This document shows, piece by piece, positions 43,465 to 52,594 of a stretch of DNA of 64,000 nt. The translations under genes and the position numbers were made by a program. The stretch is from Mariniphaga sediminis (GTDB lineage: Bacteria > Bacteroidota > Bacteroidia > Bacteroidales > Prolixibacteraceae): contig NZ_QWET01000025.1 in NCBI RefSeq assembly GCF_003573545.1, positions 1 to 64,000 on the forward strand, read 5' to 3'. Position 1 is the stretch's first letter, and each line of letters opens with the position of its first letter. The notes under the pieces were generated by a model. The model ran no database searches and was not told the DNA's origin. It saw nothing but the letters and a program-made list of their open reading frames with translations.

Positions 43465-44207
43465 GGTTCGGGTTTACTATTTTCCTTTTTCAGCGCTTTT
43501 ATTTCCTTTTTTAGTTCTTTTATCCTGAATTCACGTTCGATGGTTGCTTCATGAAACCTTTCCAGATCTGCAATATATTCCTGCAGTTCTTTTGTTTTTT
43601 CCTGTACTTGTTTTTCCAGGTTGTTTTTTAGCTTTTGTAGTTCTAATTCAGCCATTTTTCGGTGGGTTATGTCCTGAAATGATCCCCGCATTTTTACAAC
43701 TTTTCCGTTTTTTACAGTCGGTTTTCCAATGGTTCGTACCCATTTATACTTTCCTTTGGCAGTAACGAGTTCCAGTTCAAGATCATAAGGTGTTTGCTTT
43801 TCAATGGCCATTTTTACTGCTTCTTCTATTTTTATTTTTGAATCGGCCGTGTAAAAACTCATCCCCAGTTCAACGTTGGTCTCCTTTTTGGGATCCATGT
43901 CGTGTATTCTGGCAGTTTCTTCTGTCCATGTCCCCTTTCCAGTCTCGGGGTCGAATTCCCACCCACCTATTTGCGCCACACTACCCATTTCGCGTAATAG
44001 TTCTTCATTGTATGCCAGTTCTTTGATACGCGTTTCCAACTGATGTGTTTTTTGCTCCATCTTCTGGTGGTAAAGCTCCAACTCCTCCAGCAGGTTATTC
44101 AGTTCTCCTTCCGGCAAGTTCTGTTTGCAGTAGGAAAACAGGTCTTCAATCTTTTTTTTCAGGAAGTTCCTGCTATTTCTTTCGCTTGGTAAAGTGTCCG
44201 GTTTCAT
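43461..44207 (-). CDS. Soluble PAS protein ending in the same signalling helix
   Basis: The 248-residue cytosolic protein has an N-terminal coiled coil (~40-75, EELELYHQKMEQKTHQLETR), one PAS domain of the PAS_3 type (~80-195, QIGGWEFDPETGKGTWTEE, then ELELVTAKGKYKWVRTIGKP) and a C-terminal helix FHEATIEREFRIKELKKEIK. That tail closely matches the tail of the next protein. There is no kinase, cyclase or DNA-binding domain. As first gene of the unit it may bridge cytosolic signals to the membrane sensors through helix pairing. Confidence 0.88.
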   Translation of the reverse strand: MKPDTLPSERNSRNFLKKKIEDLFSYCKQNLPEGELNNLLEELELYHQKMEQKTHQLETRIKELAYNEELLREMGSVAQIGGWEFDPETGKGTWTEETARIHDMDPKKETNVELGMSFYTADSKIKIEEAVKMAIEKQTPYDLELELVTAKGKYKWVRTIGKPTVKNGKVVKMRGSFQDITHRKMAELELQKLKNNLEKQVQEKTKELQEYIADLERFHEATIEREFRIKELKKEIKALKKENSKPEP

Positions 44208-44340
44208 AGTTCACTGCTTTTAATTTATCCGGTATAATCTTTATATCAAAGATTTCTAAAATGAACAATCACAAATAAAAAACTATTTAAAGACAGTAAA
44301 GTTTACTTATATGCTGAATAATATGTTCTTATCAGGTCTT

Positions 44341-45099
44341 TTAGTCCGAATTTATTTCTTTTATCAGACGACGTATTTCAGCTATGGCAATAGTTATTTT
44401 TTGAAAGTGGCGAATGTCTTCCTTACTAAGAACCGAGCCATGCCGGTCTTTTAACCATTTTTTTGCAGGCCGAAAACTGCCAATAAAAAAATCCCAGATT
44501 TGTGGCGGTATATTATCAAAATACTGACGATCGTTAATCCATATCCTTCCTGTTGTTTTTGCAGAATTGTCAGGTTCCCAGCCGGGGCTTGTGATGGTCA
44601 TTTTACGGGTAACCATGTTGTCCCCCTCTTTAGGAAAGTTTGTTGTAGATTGATTTATTTCAGGCAATTTGAGCAGGTGTATTTGGCGCAATTGCCTGCC
44701 ATATTCAACCCATTGCCAAAAGGTTTCGGCTTTCGGAAACGGGATTTGCGGAATGCCGGAGTGGGGGAGTTTCCCGAAATTTGCGTTGTAGGAAGATGAA
44801 TGCAAAACAGCGTAAATGTAACTCAGCAGATCGGAGGACGAGAAAGTTTGCCTGAACTCCGGACGAACTTCCGGATTGTTTGCCATGCAGACATTACCGA
44901 AAGTGATTGAGCCGGAAATATAAAGAAGGCCCAGCTTTCGGGAAATTTCATTGAATCGATTTTCGTCTAACCGAAATATGTTGCAGGCTGTTTTAAAGTC
45001 AAGCTGTATTAATCCATCTGCGGAGAGTAAATGGTATTCCCTGAAAATATTAGATTTCAGACAGGTATCTGGTTGATCTCCATTAAGAGATTTTGACAT
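44341..45099 (-). CDS. Orphan C-terminal domain of a type ISP restriction-modification enzyme
   Basis: The 252-residue protein matches the C-terminal target-recognition region of single-polypeptide type ISP enzymes. Segments are SSSDLLSYIYAVLHSSSYN, IPQIPFPKAETFWQWVEYGR, LRQIHLLKLPE, GRIWINDRQYFDNIPPQIWD, FFIGSFRPAKKWLKDRHG and LSKEDIRHFQKITIAIAEI. The nuclease, helicase and methyltransferase parts are absent, and upstream sequence shows none of them. It begins with its own ATG and has no internal stop, so it may be an expressed remnant or a stand-alone DNA-binding protein. It is not part of the sensor array by function. Confidence 0.8.
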   Translation of the reverse strand: MSKSLNGDQPDTCLKSNIFREYHLLSADGLIQLDFKTACNIFRLDENRFNEISRKLGLLYISGSITFGNVCMANNPEVRPEFRQTFSSSDLLSYIYAVLHSSSYNANFGKLPHSGIPQIPFPKAETFWQWVEYGRQLRQIHLLKLPEINQSTTNFPKEGDNMVTRKMTITSPGWEPDNSAKTTGRIWINDRQYFDNIPPQIWDFFIGSFRPAKKWLKDRHGSVLSKEDIRHFQKITIAIAEIRRLIKEINSD

Positions 45100-45215
45100 G
45101 ATATTGATTTTGAAAATTAACGCATTACTAATTTAAGGAAAAATCAGGAAGTATACATCAGAAAAAGAAACAGATAACTGGTATATCACTCTCAATTCAG
45201 GGGTGCAGTAATACA

Positions 45216-45240
45216 ATACATCCCCTTAACGGGGATGTAT
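45216..45240. terminator. Strong 10-bp hairpin between tex and the ISP-like gene
   Basis: ATACATCCCC (45216-45225) pairs perfectly with GGGGATGTAT (45231-45240) around TTAAC. It lies 31 bases after the tex stop on the minus strand and has no long T-run, so it may end tex transcription or protect its 3' end. Confidence 0.55.
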
Positions 45241-45271
45241 TAAAGTCATCATGCAAACTCACACAGGGAAT

Positions 45272-47407
45272 TTAAACCTGTTCCACCCCTTTCAGCGACA
45301 ACTGGATTCTTTTCCGGGGAATGTCCACTTCTTTGACCCGGACTTTAAGGTGCTGGTGTAGTTTTACAATTTCATTGGGATCAGAAATATAGCGATCGGC
45401 CAATTCAGAAATATGAATGAGTCCCGACTGTTTTACGCCAATGTCAACAAAAGCGCCAAATTTGGTAATGTTGTTTACGATTCCCGGAATGACCATTCCT
45501 TCCACCAGATCTTCCATTGAAAAAATGCCATCGGCAAATTCAAAAACCTTGATAGCCTTTCTCGGGTCGCGTCCAGGTTTGAGTAGCTCTGTTTTTATAT
45601 CGTTGAGCGTGGGTAACCCTACGTCTCCTTTTGCATATTTTGAGAGATTGATTTTGTGTGCCAGCGCTTCGTCCTGAATCAGTTCGTTGACTCCACAGCC
45701 CAAATCACGGGCCATTTGCTCCACAATGTGATAAGATTCGGGATGTACAGCTGAATTATCCAGTGGGTTTATACCACCGGGAATCCGAAGGAAGCCGGCA
45801 GCCTGTTCATAGGCTTTGGGTCCCATACGCGATACTTTTTTGAGCTCTTCGCGCGATTGAAACAGGCCATTCTCCCTGCGGTAATCCACAATGTTTTGTG
45901 CCAGTTGTGGCCCCAGTCCCGAGATGTAATTGAGCAGATGCTTGCTGGCTGTGTTAAGGTTTACACCCACTGCGTTTACACTCAATTCTACCACCGAGTC
46001 TAGGCTGTTTTTTAGTTTTTTCTGATCCACATCGTGCTGGTATTGCCCTACGCCAATACTTTTCGGGTCAATCTTTACCAACTCGGCCAGCGGGTCCATG
46101 AGCCGTCGCCCAATAGAAACAGCGCCGCGCACCGTTACATCATATTGTGGAAATTCCTGACGGGCAACCGGTGATGCAGAATAGACCGAAGCGCCGTCTT
46201 CATTCACCACAAAAACTCTAATCTCATGGCTGTATCGCAGCTTTTTTACAAATGCTTCGGTTTCCCGGCTGGCTGTTCCGTTTCCGATGGCGATCGCTTC
46301 AATCCGGTACATTTCTACCATGGATGTCAGTTTCTTTGCCGCCATCTTTTTTTCTTCCTGTGGCTTGTGCGGGTAAATGTTTTCATTGTGAAGCAGGTTC
46401 CCCTGTTCGTCCAGACAAACCACCTTGCATCCCGTCCGGTAGCCGGGGTCGATAGCCAGTATCCGTTTTTGTCCCAGGGGCGGAGCCAGGAGGAGTTGTC
46501 GCAGGTTTTCGGCAAAAACACCAATAGCTTCATCATCCGCTTTTTCTTTGGAGAGGGATGCAAATTCGGTTTCTATGGAAGGTTCCATCAGCCTTTTGTA
46601 GCTGTCTTTTACCGCCATCTCTACCTGCAGCGAGCAGGCATTGTTGCCACTTATGAAAAAACGGGTAAGGTGTCCCAATGGGGTTGTTTCATCGGGTTTT
46701 ACGGAAACCCGCAAAAATCCTTCTTTTTCTCCACGCCGCATGGCCAGCAGTCGGTGTGAAGGGCATTTTTTTAACGGCTCATTCCAATCGAAATAGTCGC
46801 GGTATTTAGCGGCTTCTTCCTCCTTGCCTTTTATTATTTTTGAAGAGATAAAAGCACCCCGTGTAAATTCACGACGCACAATATTTCGGGCCTTTTCGTT
46901 TTCGCTTATCCATTCAGCAATGATATCACGGGCTCCGGAAAGAGCCTCTTCTACTGATTCTATTTCCTCGTTCAAAAAAGATTCAGCTTCCAGTTCCGGA
47001 TCGTTCCCCAGTTGCTTTATAATATTTTCTGCCAGCGGTTCTAGTCCCCGCTCACGCGCTATGGTGGCTTTGGTGCGGCGTTTGGGTTTATATGGCAGGT
47101 AAATATCTTCGAGCTCTACCGGATCGTAACAATTTTCGATACGGTTTTTTAATTCCGGGGTCAATTGTTCCTGTTCATCAATGGTTTTTAAAACCGTTTC
47201 CTTCCTTTTTTCGAGTTCTGTAAATTTTTCTCCCAGTTCCTTGATTTGCAGCACCTGCACCTCGTCGAGACTGCCCGTGCGTTCTTTTCGGTAGCGGGAA
47301 ATAAAGGGTACTGTAGCTCCTTCATTTATCAGTTCCAGTGTATTCGTTACCTGATTATTTCTTATGCCAAGGTTCCGGGCAATAATATCGGTTATTTTTT
47401 CATTCAT
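45272..47407 (-). CDS. tex: Transcription accessory protein Tex
   Basis: The 711-residue cytosolic RNA-binding protein has the full Tex order. An N-terminal helical domain has RYRKERTGSLDEVQVL. A YqgF nuclease-like domain follows (ILAIDPGYRTGCKVVCLDE, then AIGNGTASRETEAFV), then helix-hairpin-helix (VGVNLNTASKHLLNYISGLG) and a C-terminal S1 domain (GMVIPGIVNNITKFGAFVDI). It affects transcription and RNA handling. It is convergent with nothing and separated from the upstream ribosomal genes by a terminator. Confidence 0.96.
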   Translation of the reverse strand: MNEKITDIIARNLGIRNNQVTNTLELINEGATVPFISRYRKERTGSLDEVQVLQIKELGEKFTELEKRKETVLKTIDEQEQLTPELKNRIENCYDPVELEDIYLPYKPKRRTKATIARERGLEPLAENIIKQLGNDPELEAESFLNEEIESVEEALSGARDIIAEWISENEKARNIVRREFTRGAFISSKIIKGKEEEAAKYRDYFDWNEPLKKCPSHRLLAMRRGEKEGFLRVSVKPDETTPLGHLTRFFISGNNACSLQVEMAVKDSYKRLMEPSIETEFASLSKEKADDEAIGVFAENLRQLLLAPPLGQKRILAIDPGYRTGCKVVCLDEQGNLLHNENIYPHKPQEEKKMAAKKLTSMVEMYRIEAIAIGNGTASRETEAFVKKLRYSHEIRVFVVNEDGASVYSASPVARQEFPQYDVTVRGAVSIGRRLMDPLAELVKIDPKSIGVGQYQHDVDQKKLKNSLDSVVELSVNAVGVNLNTASKHLLNYISGLGPQLAQNIVDYRRENGLFQSREELKKVSRMGPKAYEQAAGFLRIPGGINPLDNSAVHPESYHIVEQMARDLGCGVNELIQDEALAHKINLSKYAKGDVGLPTLNDIKTELLKPGRDPRKAIKVFEFADGIFSMEDLVEGMVIPGIVNNITKFGAFVDIGVKQSGLIHISELADRYISDPNEIVKLHQHLKVRVKEVDIPRKRIQLSLKGVEQV

Positions 47408-47449
47408 AAGAACAGTGTTTCTCGAAAGACAAAGGTAAAAAAGTTCAAA

Positions 47450-47487
47450 AAAAAGCGGCCTGAAATTTATTTTTCAGGCCGCTTTTT
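47450..47487. terminator. Terminator of the rpsF-rpsR-rplI operon
   Basis: AAAAAGCGGCCTGAAA (47450-47465) pairs perfectly with TTTCAGGCCGCTTTTT (47472-47487), giving a 16-bp stem with flanking A/T runs. Confidence 0.92.
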
Positions 47488-47505
47488 ATCTATTCGTTTA
47501 TGAAG

Positions 47506-47952
47506 TTATTCTCCTACAACTTCGAATTCCAAATCAACAATAACATCTTTGAAGAGCTTAATTTTGGCAGTATAAGTACCCACTTCCTTGATGCTGTCTT
47601 CGGGCAGGGTAATTTGTTTCCGTTCTATTTCGAATCCTTTTTTGTTGATGGCTTCTGCCACCTGAATGGTATTCACCGAACCGAAAATTTTTCCTGCCGA
47701 GCTTACTTTTGCCCCAATTTTTACATTCTTGTTCATCAGCTTTTCTGCAATTGCCTTTGCTTCTTCTCTCAAACGTTCCTCTTTGTGGGCGCGTTGTCTG
47801 ATGTTTTCAGCCAGAACTTTCCTGGCCGAAGTAGTGGCGGCAATAGCTTTGTTCTGAGGGATAAGAAAGTTACGGGCATAACCGTCTTTCACGGAAACAA
47901 TATCGTCTTTGCTTCCCAGTCTTTCGACGTCTTGTATTAAAATAATTTCCAT
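47506..47952 (-). CDS. rplI: 50S ribosomal protein L9
   Basis: The 148-residue protein has the L9 N-terminal domain (MEIILIQDVERLGSKDDIVSVKDGYARNF split over strand and loop) with NFLIPQNKAIAAT, a long connecting helix, and a C-terminal rRNA-binding domain (GKIFGSVNTIQVAEAINKKG). Length is normal. It is the last gene of the S6-S18-L9 operon, 14 bases after rpsR. Confidence 0.97.
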   Translation of the reverse strand: MEIILIQDVERLGSKDDIVSVKDGYARNFLIPQNKAIAATTSARKVLAENIRQRAHKEERLREEAKAIAEKLMNKNVKIGAKVSSAGKIFGSVNTIQVAEAINKKGFEIERKQITLPEDSIKEVGTYTAKIKLFKDVIVDLEFEVVGE

Positions 47953-47966
47953 TTCAAGCTTCCTTT

Positions 47967-48236
47967 TTATTTCAACATATCAGTTACATACGGCAGCAAA
48001 GCAATCTGGCGGGCACGTTTAATGGCCTTGCCAACTTTGCGCTGGTATTTCAATGAAGTTCCGGTGATACGACGGGGTAAGATTTTACCCTGTTCGTTCA
48101 GGAATCTTTTAAGGAATTCAGGATCTTTGTAATCTACATACTTGATTCCGTTCTTCCTGAAACGGCAATATTTTTTCTTTTTTACCTCTACCGATGGAGG
48201 AGTCAAATACCTTATTTCACTTGAATTTTGTGCCAT
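47967..48236 (-). CDS. rpsR: 30S ribosomal protein S18
   Basis: The 89-residue protein contains [38 protein letters not shown] and [12 protein letters not shown], all typical of S18. The single Cys near the start lies in the usual place. It lies three bases after rpsF. Confidence 0.97.
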   Translation of the reverse strand: MAQNSSEIRYLTPPSVEVKKKKYCRFRKNGIKYVDYKDPEFLKRFLNEQGKILPRRITGTSLKYQRKVGKAIKRARQIALLPYVTDMLK

Positions 48237-48239
48237 CTT

Positions 48240-48593
48240 TTATGCCTCCTTTTCTGTTTTTTCTTTCCGAAGTCTTCTTCTCTTTTCACTATACTCAACA
48301 GCATATTTGTCGAGTTTAACGGTCATAAACCGAATGACACGTTCGTCGCGGCGGAATTCAATTTCCAGCTTGGAAACTAATTCAGGGTTGACTTTAAATT
48401 CAAACAGGTGGTAAAACCCGGTAGATTTCTTTTGGATGGGGTAAGCCAGTTTTTTCATTCCCCAGTCTTCTTCATGGACCATCTCACCTCCGTTGCCGGT
48501 AATGATGTCCCTGAATTTTTTTACCGTTTCCTTTACCTGTGGCTCAGATAAAACGGGAGTACAAATGAAAACGGTTTCATACTGATTCAACAT
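48240..48593 (-). CDS. rpsF: 30S ribosomal protein S6
   Basis: The 117-residue protein has [20 protein letters not shown], the [20 protein letters not shown] core and [20 protein letters not shown] choose ATG 48593 because family members start at about this point; ATG 48599 is also in frame two codons upstream. The C-terminal tail is Lys/Arg-rich. It is the first gene of the operon, behind a perfect promoter. Confidence 0.96.
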   Translation of the reverse strand: MLNQYETVFICTPVLSEPQVKETVKKFRDIITGNGGEMVHEEDWGMKKLAYPIQKKSTGFYHLFEFKVNPELVSKLEIEFRRDERVIRFMTVKLDKYAVEYSEKRRRLRKEKTEKEA

Positions 48594-48635
48594 AAACATC
48601 AAATTTTAATTAAACGTATTTTAATTTTGAGGGCG

Positions 48636-48666
48636 CAAAAATAGAAATAAAATAATATAATTCAAA
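48636..48666 (-). promoter_or_regulatory. Promoter of the rpsF operon
   Basis: On the minus strand TTTG (48666-48663) and TATTTTTG (48643-48636) are 19 bases apart, an exact match to the Bacteroidetes vegetative promoter. The leader to rpsF is about 35-40 nt. Confidence 0.85.
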
Positions 48667-48738
48667 CACTTCGGGAATGTTTTGACAAACAATTAATGAA
48701 TAATACCATAAAATGGAAAGTTACAAGAATTTCCTTTT

Positions 48739-50274
48739 TTACAATGGAATATTCCCATGCTTTTTCGGCGGGTTTGATTTTCGCTTGTTTCGCGTCATTT
48801 CAAGTGCGCCGATAATTTTTTTACGGGTATCCTGTGGATGAATGATTTCGTCAACATACCCCAGAGAAGCTGCCTTATATGGATTGGCAAATTTCTCGCG
48901 GTATTCTTCCACAACTTTTCCCTTTTCTTCTTCACTGTATTTATTCCGGTAAAGAATATTGATAGCACCCTCCGGACCCATCACGGCAATTTCGGCGGTA
49001 GGATATGCAAAATTTACATCCCCGCCAATGTGTTTGCTCGACATTACATCGTAGGCACCGCCGTAAGCTTTTCTGGTAATCAGGGTAATTTTTGCTACGG
49101 TGGCTTCCGAGAAAGCATAAAGCAACTTGGCTCCGTGTTTAATAATCCCGCCGAATTCCTGTGCTGTGCCGGGTAAAAATCCGGGAACATCTACAAAGGT
49201 GACCAGGGGGATGTTAAAGGCATCGCAAAAGCGGACAAACCGGGCTGCCTTTGCTGAGGAATTGATATCGAGTACACCTGCCAAATGGGCGGGCTGATTG
49301 GCTACAATTCCTACCGGTTGACCAGCAAAGCGTGCAAATCCGCAAATAATATTCTGGGCATATTGCGGCTGTACTTCCAGAAAATGTTTGTTGTCAATCA
49401 CACTCCGGATGATTTCGTGCATGTCATAAGGTTTGTTTGGGTCTGCCGGAATTAAGTTTTGCAGGTGTTCATCAATTCTGTCCGACGGATCGATGGTCGA
49501 TTTAACCGGCGGGTCTTCCATGTTGTTGGATGGCAAAAAGCTGACCAGTTCTCGAATCATCATCAGGGTTTGCTCCTCGTCGTCACCGGTAAAGTGGGCA
49601 ACCCCGCTTTTGGTACTGTGTGTATGGGCGCCACCCAGTTCTTCTTTTGTTACATCTTCGTGAGTTACAGTTCGGATTACATCCGGTCCAGTTACAAACA
49701 TGTGGCTTTTTTCATTCACCATAAAAATAAAATCGGTGAGGGCAGGGGAGTAAACCGCCCCGCCGGCACACGGACCCAGGATGGCCGAAATTTGGGGAAC
49801 GACACCGGAGGAGATAACATTGTTGTAAAAGATATCGGCATAGCCGGCCAGGCTTTCCACTCCTTCCTGTATACGCGCACCGCCAGAGTCATTCAGGCCG
49901 ATAACCGGTGCCCCCATCTGGAGGGCCATGTTCTGTATCTTCACAATCTTGTCGGCATTGGCCCGGCTCAGTGATCCGCCAAAAACGGTAAAGTCCTGTG
50001 CAAACACGTAGACAAGCTTTCCGTTTATTTTTCCATAGCCCGAAATCAACCCGTCGCCAAGGATTTTTTTCTCCTGCATACCGAAATCATGATTTCGGTG
50101 TGTAACCAGTTTGTCAATTTCGTTAAAAGTACCCGGATCGAGCAGTTGCAGAATGCGCTCGCGGGCGGTCTTTTTGCCAGAACTATGTTGTTTTTCAATG
50201 CGTTCTTCTCCTCCTCCCAACTCTGCCTTGAGATTAAACTCTTCGAGTTGGCTGTATTTTTTTTGTATATCCAT
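48739..50274 (-). CDS. pccB: Acyl-CoA carboxylase carboxyltransferase subunit (propionyl-CoA type)
   Basis: The 511-residue protein has two crotonase folds. In the first are [20 protein letters not shown] and [20 protein letters not shown]. In the second are [25 protein letters not shown] cut over two strands, [18 protein letters not shown] and [17 protein letters not shown]. It moves carboxyl from biotin to acyl-CoA, most likely propionyl-CoA, giving methylmalonyl-CoA. It is the last gene of a three-gene operon with the biotin carrier and carboxylase. A methylmalonyl-CoA decarboxylase role is less likely because a biotin carboxylase is present. Confidence 0.92.
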   Translation of the reverse strand: MDIQKKYSQLEEFNLKAELGGGEERIEKQHSSGKKTARERILQLLDPGTFNEIDKLVTHRNHDFGMQEKKILGDGLISGYGKINGKLVYVFAQDFTVFGGSLSRANADKIVKIQNMALQMGAPVIGLNDSGGARIQEGVESLAGYADIFYNNVISSGVVPQISAILGPCAGGAVYSPALTDFIFMVNEKSHMFVTGPDVIRTVTHEDVTKEELGGAHTHSTKSGVAHFTGDDEEQTLMMIRELVSFLPSNNMEDPPVKSTIDPSDRIDEHLQNLIPADPNKPYDMHEIIRSVIDNKHFLEVQPQYAQNIICGFARFAGQPVGIVANQPAHLAGVLDINSSAKAARFVRFCDAFNIPLVTFVDVPGFLPGTAQEFGGIIKHGAKLLYAFSEATVAKITLITRKAYGGAYDVMSSKHIGGDVNFAYPTAEIAVMGPEGAINILYRNKYSEEEKGKVVEEYREKFANPYKAASLGYVDEIIHPQDTRKKIIGALEMTRNKRKSNPPKKHGNIPL

Positions 50275-50285
50275 AAAAGAGTGAT

Positions 50286-50795
50286 TTATTCGATTTCTAT
50301 GAGAATTTGATTTCCTTCAACGGTTTCACCTTCTTTGGTATTCACTTTTTTTACCACACCGTCGATGGGAGCTTTGTATTCACTTTCCATTTTCATTGCT
50401 GAAATTATAATGGCCGTATCTCCTTTTTTGATTATATCCCCTTGGCTGACCAGAATTTTCACGACCTTTCCAGGCATGGGCGAAGTGATGGTTTTTTCAT
50501 CTTTTCCAACCCCGTTCGAACCCCTGTTGATGAGATAACGGGCTTCGGCATCAACCACCTCTACATTGAATGTGTCATAAAGTGTATGGGCGACATATTT
50601 TTTAGGTTGTTTTTGGGGGACGAGTTCAATATTGTAAGACCTCCCGTTTTCAATAATCGAAAAGGTACCGTCCTGAGTGTGGAGTAAGTCTACCTGGTAA
50701 ATTTTACCATCTACCTCCACTTCCAGAAGATTTCCGTTTTGTTTAACCAGTCTTACCCACGCTAAACGATCGTTAATTTTTATTTCAACTGCCAT
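50286..50795 (-). CDS. Biotin carboxyl carrier protein of acyl-CoA carboxylase
   Basis: The 169-residue protein ends in a biotinyl domain (~95-169) with [17 protein letters not shown], the biotin-bearing Lys in [13 protein letters not shown] and a final GNQILIEIE. The N-terminal ~85 residues form a beta-rich linker that should dock on the carboxylase. It lies 11 bases before the carboxyltransferase gene. Confidence 0.93.
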   Translation of the reverse strand: MAVEIKINDRLAWVRLVKQNGNLLEVEVDGKIYQVDLLHTQDGTFSIIENGRSYNIELVPQKQPKKYVAHTLYDTFNVEVVDAEARYLINRGSNGVGKDEKTITSPMPGKVVKILVSQGDIIKKGDTAIIISAMKMESEYKAPIDGVVKKVNTKEGETVEGNQILIEIE

Positions 50796-50804
50796 ACTGT
50801 TTTT

Positions 50805-52310
50805 TTAGAAATGGTTAATGTAGGAAATTTTTTTCCAGCGGCTTTGTGCCGGTGCGAACCCCTGATTGTCTGTCTGTATCCGGTTAATTTTATCGAGATA
50901 ATCGATGTAAGCCGCAATAATTACCATATCGTCGGAATCCTCAGGAGTTCCATTGTTCAGAAGATATTCCTGGTTTTTTTCTATAAAATGAGTATCGTAC
51001 TTTCCCTGGATAAAATCAGGAGTATTCATTATCCGTTCCAGGTATTTAATAGATGTTTTTACTCCTGTTATTTTGTATTCGTAAAGGGCCCTGCGCATCC
51101 TTCTGATGGCTTCGTCCCGGGTACCTCCCCAAACAATAAGTTTCGAAATCATTGGATCGTAATGAATAGGAATTTCATATCCTTCATAAACGTAGCCGTC
51201 GGTTCGGACTCCAAGTCCCAATGGTTCAGAGATTTTATAGATTTTACCCGGACTTGGCATAAAATTGTTGTCGGGATCTTCGGCATAAATCCGGCATTCA
51301 ATGGAGTGCCCTCCCAAAGCGAGCTTTTCCTGTTTAATACTTAGTTCCTGGCCTTCGGCAATCTTGATTTGCTGTTTCACCAGGTCTATTCCGGTTACCC
51401 TTTCAGTGATTGGGTGTTCAACCTGCAGACGGGTATTCATTTCGAGGAAGTAGTAATTCAGGTTGTCGTCTACCAGAAACTCAATAGTCCCGGCGCCTGA
51501 ATATTTAACGGCTTTGGCCGCTTCCACTGCCGCACTCCCCATTTTTTCACGCAGTTCCGGTGTCATAAGCGGAGACGGAGTTTCTTCTATCATTTTCTGA
51601 TGTCGCCGTTGTACCGAGCACTCGCGCTCAAAAAGATGGATGGCATTGCCATGTTGGTCTCCGAGTATCTGAAACTCGATGTGGTGGGGGGAAGAAATAT
51701 ATTTTTCGATGTAAACCGAGTCGTCGCCAAAAGCCGATTTAGCTTCGGAACGCGCTGCCCGTACAGAAGAAACAATATCTTTTTCGTTGTGTACCAGTCG
51801 CATACCTTTTCCGCCGCCGCCTGCAGAGGCTTTAATCATAACCGGTAATCCGATTTGCCTGATGGCACGTAAAGCTTCTTCTTCTGTATCTACACTGCCT
51901 TCGGTTCCGGGAACTACCGGAATTCCGGCTTTTTGCATGGTTTCTCGGGCTTTTATTTTGTCGCCCATCTGGTCAATTACTTCCGGTGAAGGGCCTATAA
52001 AAATAATGCCTTCTTCCTGGCATCGCCTTGCAAACCGTGCGTTCTCAGAGAGAAACCCATACCCGGGGTGGATGGCATCAGCGCCGCTTTGTTTGGCTAC
52101 TTCAATTATCTTTTCAACGTTCAGGTAACTTTCGCTCGATGGCGCTTTGCCAACATAAAAGGCTTCATCGGCATACCTTACATGCAACGAGGTGCGATCG
52201 GCTTCCGAAAATACAGCCACCGATTTTATTTCCATTTCCCTGCATGTACGCATGATACGGATAGCTATTTCCCCTCGGTTGGCTACCAAAATTTTTTTGA
52301 TATAATTCAT
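50805..52310 (-). CDS. Biotin carboxylase subunit of acyl-CoA carboxylase
   Basis: The 501-residue ATP-grasp enzyme carboxylates biotin on the carrier. It has ILVANRGEIAIRIMRTCREM, HPGYGFLSENARFA, the Gly-rich KASAGGGGKGMRLV, ERECSVQRRHQKMIEE, LEMNTRLQVEHPITE and ECRIYAEDP. The C terminus of ~50 residues after the core is longer than in AccC of fatty-acid synthesis, as is usual for the propionyl-CoA type. It is the first gene of its operon. Confidence 0.94.
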   Translation of the reverse strand: MNYIKKILVANRGEIAIRIMRTCREMEIKSVAVFSEADRTSLHVRYADEAFYVGKAPSSESYLNVEKIIEVAKQSGADAIHPGYGFLSENARFARRCQEEGIIFIGPSPEVIDQMGDKIKARETMQKAGIPVVPGTEGSVDTEEEALRAIRQIGLPVMIKASAGGGGKGMRLVHNEKDIVSSVRAARSEAKSAFGDDSVYIEKYISSPHHIEFQILGDQHGNAIHLFERECSVQRRHQKMIEETPSPLMTPELREKMGSAAVEAAKAVKYSGAGTIEFLVDDNLNYYFLEMNTRLQVEHPITERVTGIDLVKQQIKIAEGQELSIKQEKLALGGHSIECRIYAEDPDNNFMPSPGKIYKISEPLGLGVRTDGYVYEGYEIPIHYDPMISKLIVWGGTRDEAIRRMRRALYEYKITGVKTSIKYLERIMNTPDFIQGKYDTHFIEKNQEYLLNNGTPEDSDDMVIIAAYIDYLDKINRIQTDNQGFAPAQSRWKKISYINHF

Positions 52311-52594
52311 TTCTGAAATTTTCCATTTTAAAAAAACACCTATTATAACCTTACTTTACCCAAATTGTTTAAGATCTTTTTTCTCCTTTTTTCGCAAAGA
52401 TGAAATTAATTTTAAGCTAACTTCCGGCAAATCAATATGTGTTAATAATTGTAAATTGACCGCTTCTGTAAAAAAAAAGCAGGTTAATTTTTGAATCATG
52501 GACACCTAAGTTCAAAAGTTACAAAAAATAATAAAAAAAATATTTTTTTGTTTAGTAAAACATATTAGTTTTGAGTTCTTAAAACTAACCTTTT

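Noticed and set aside
52543-52573. Full promoter before the DUF5916 gene
   Set aside because: TAGTTTTG is a good -7 box, but the nearest TTTG (52547-52550) is only 15 bases away instead of 19-21.
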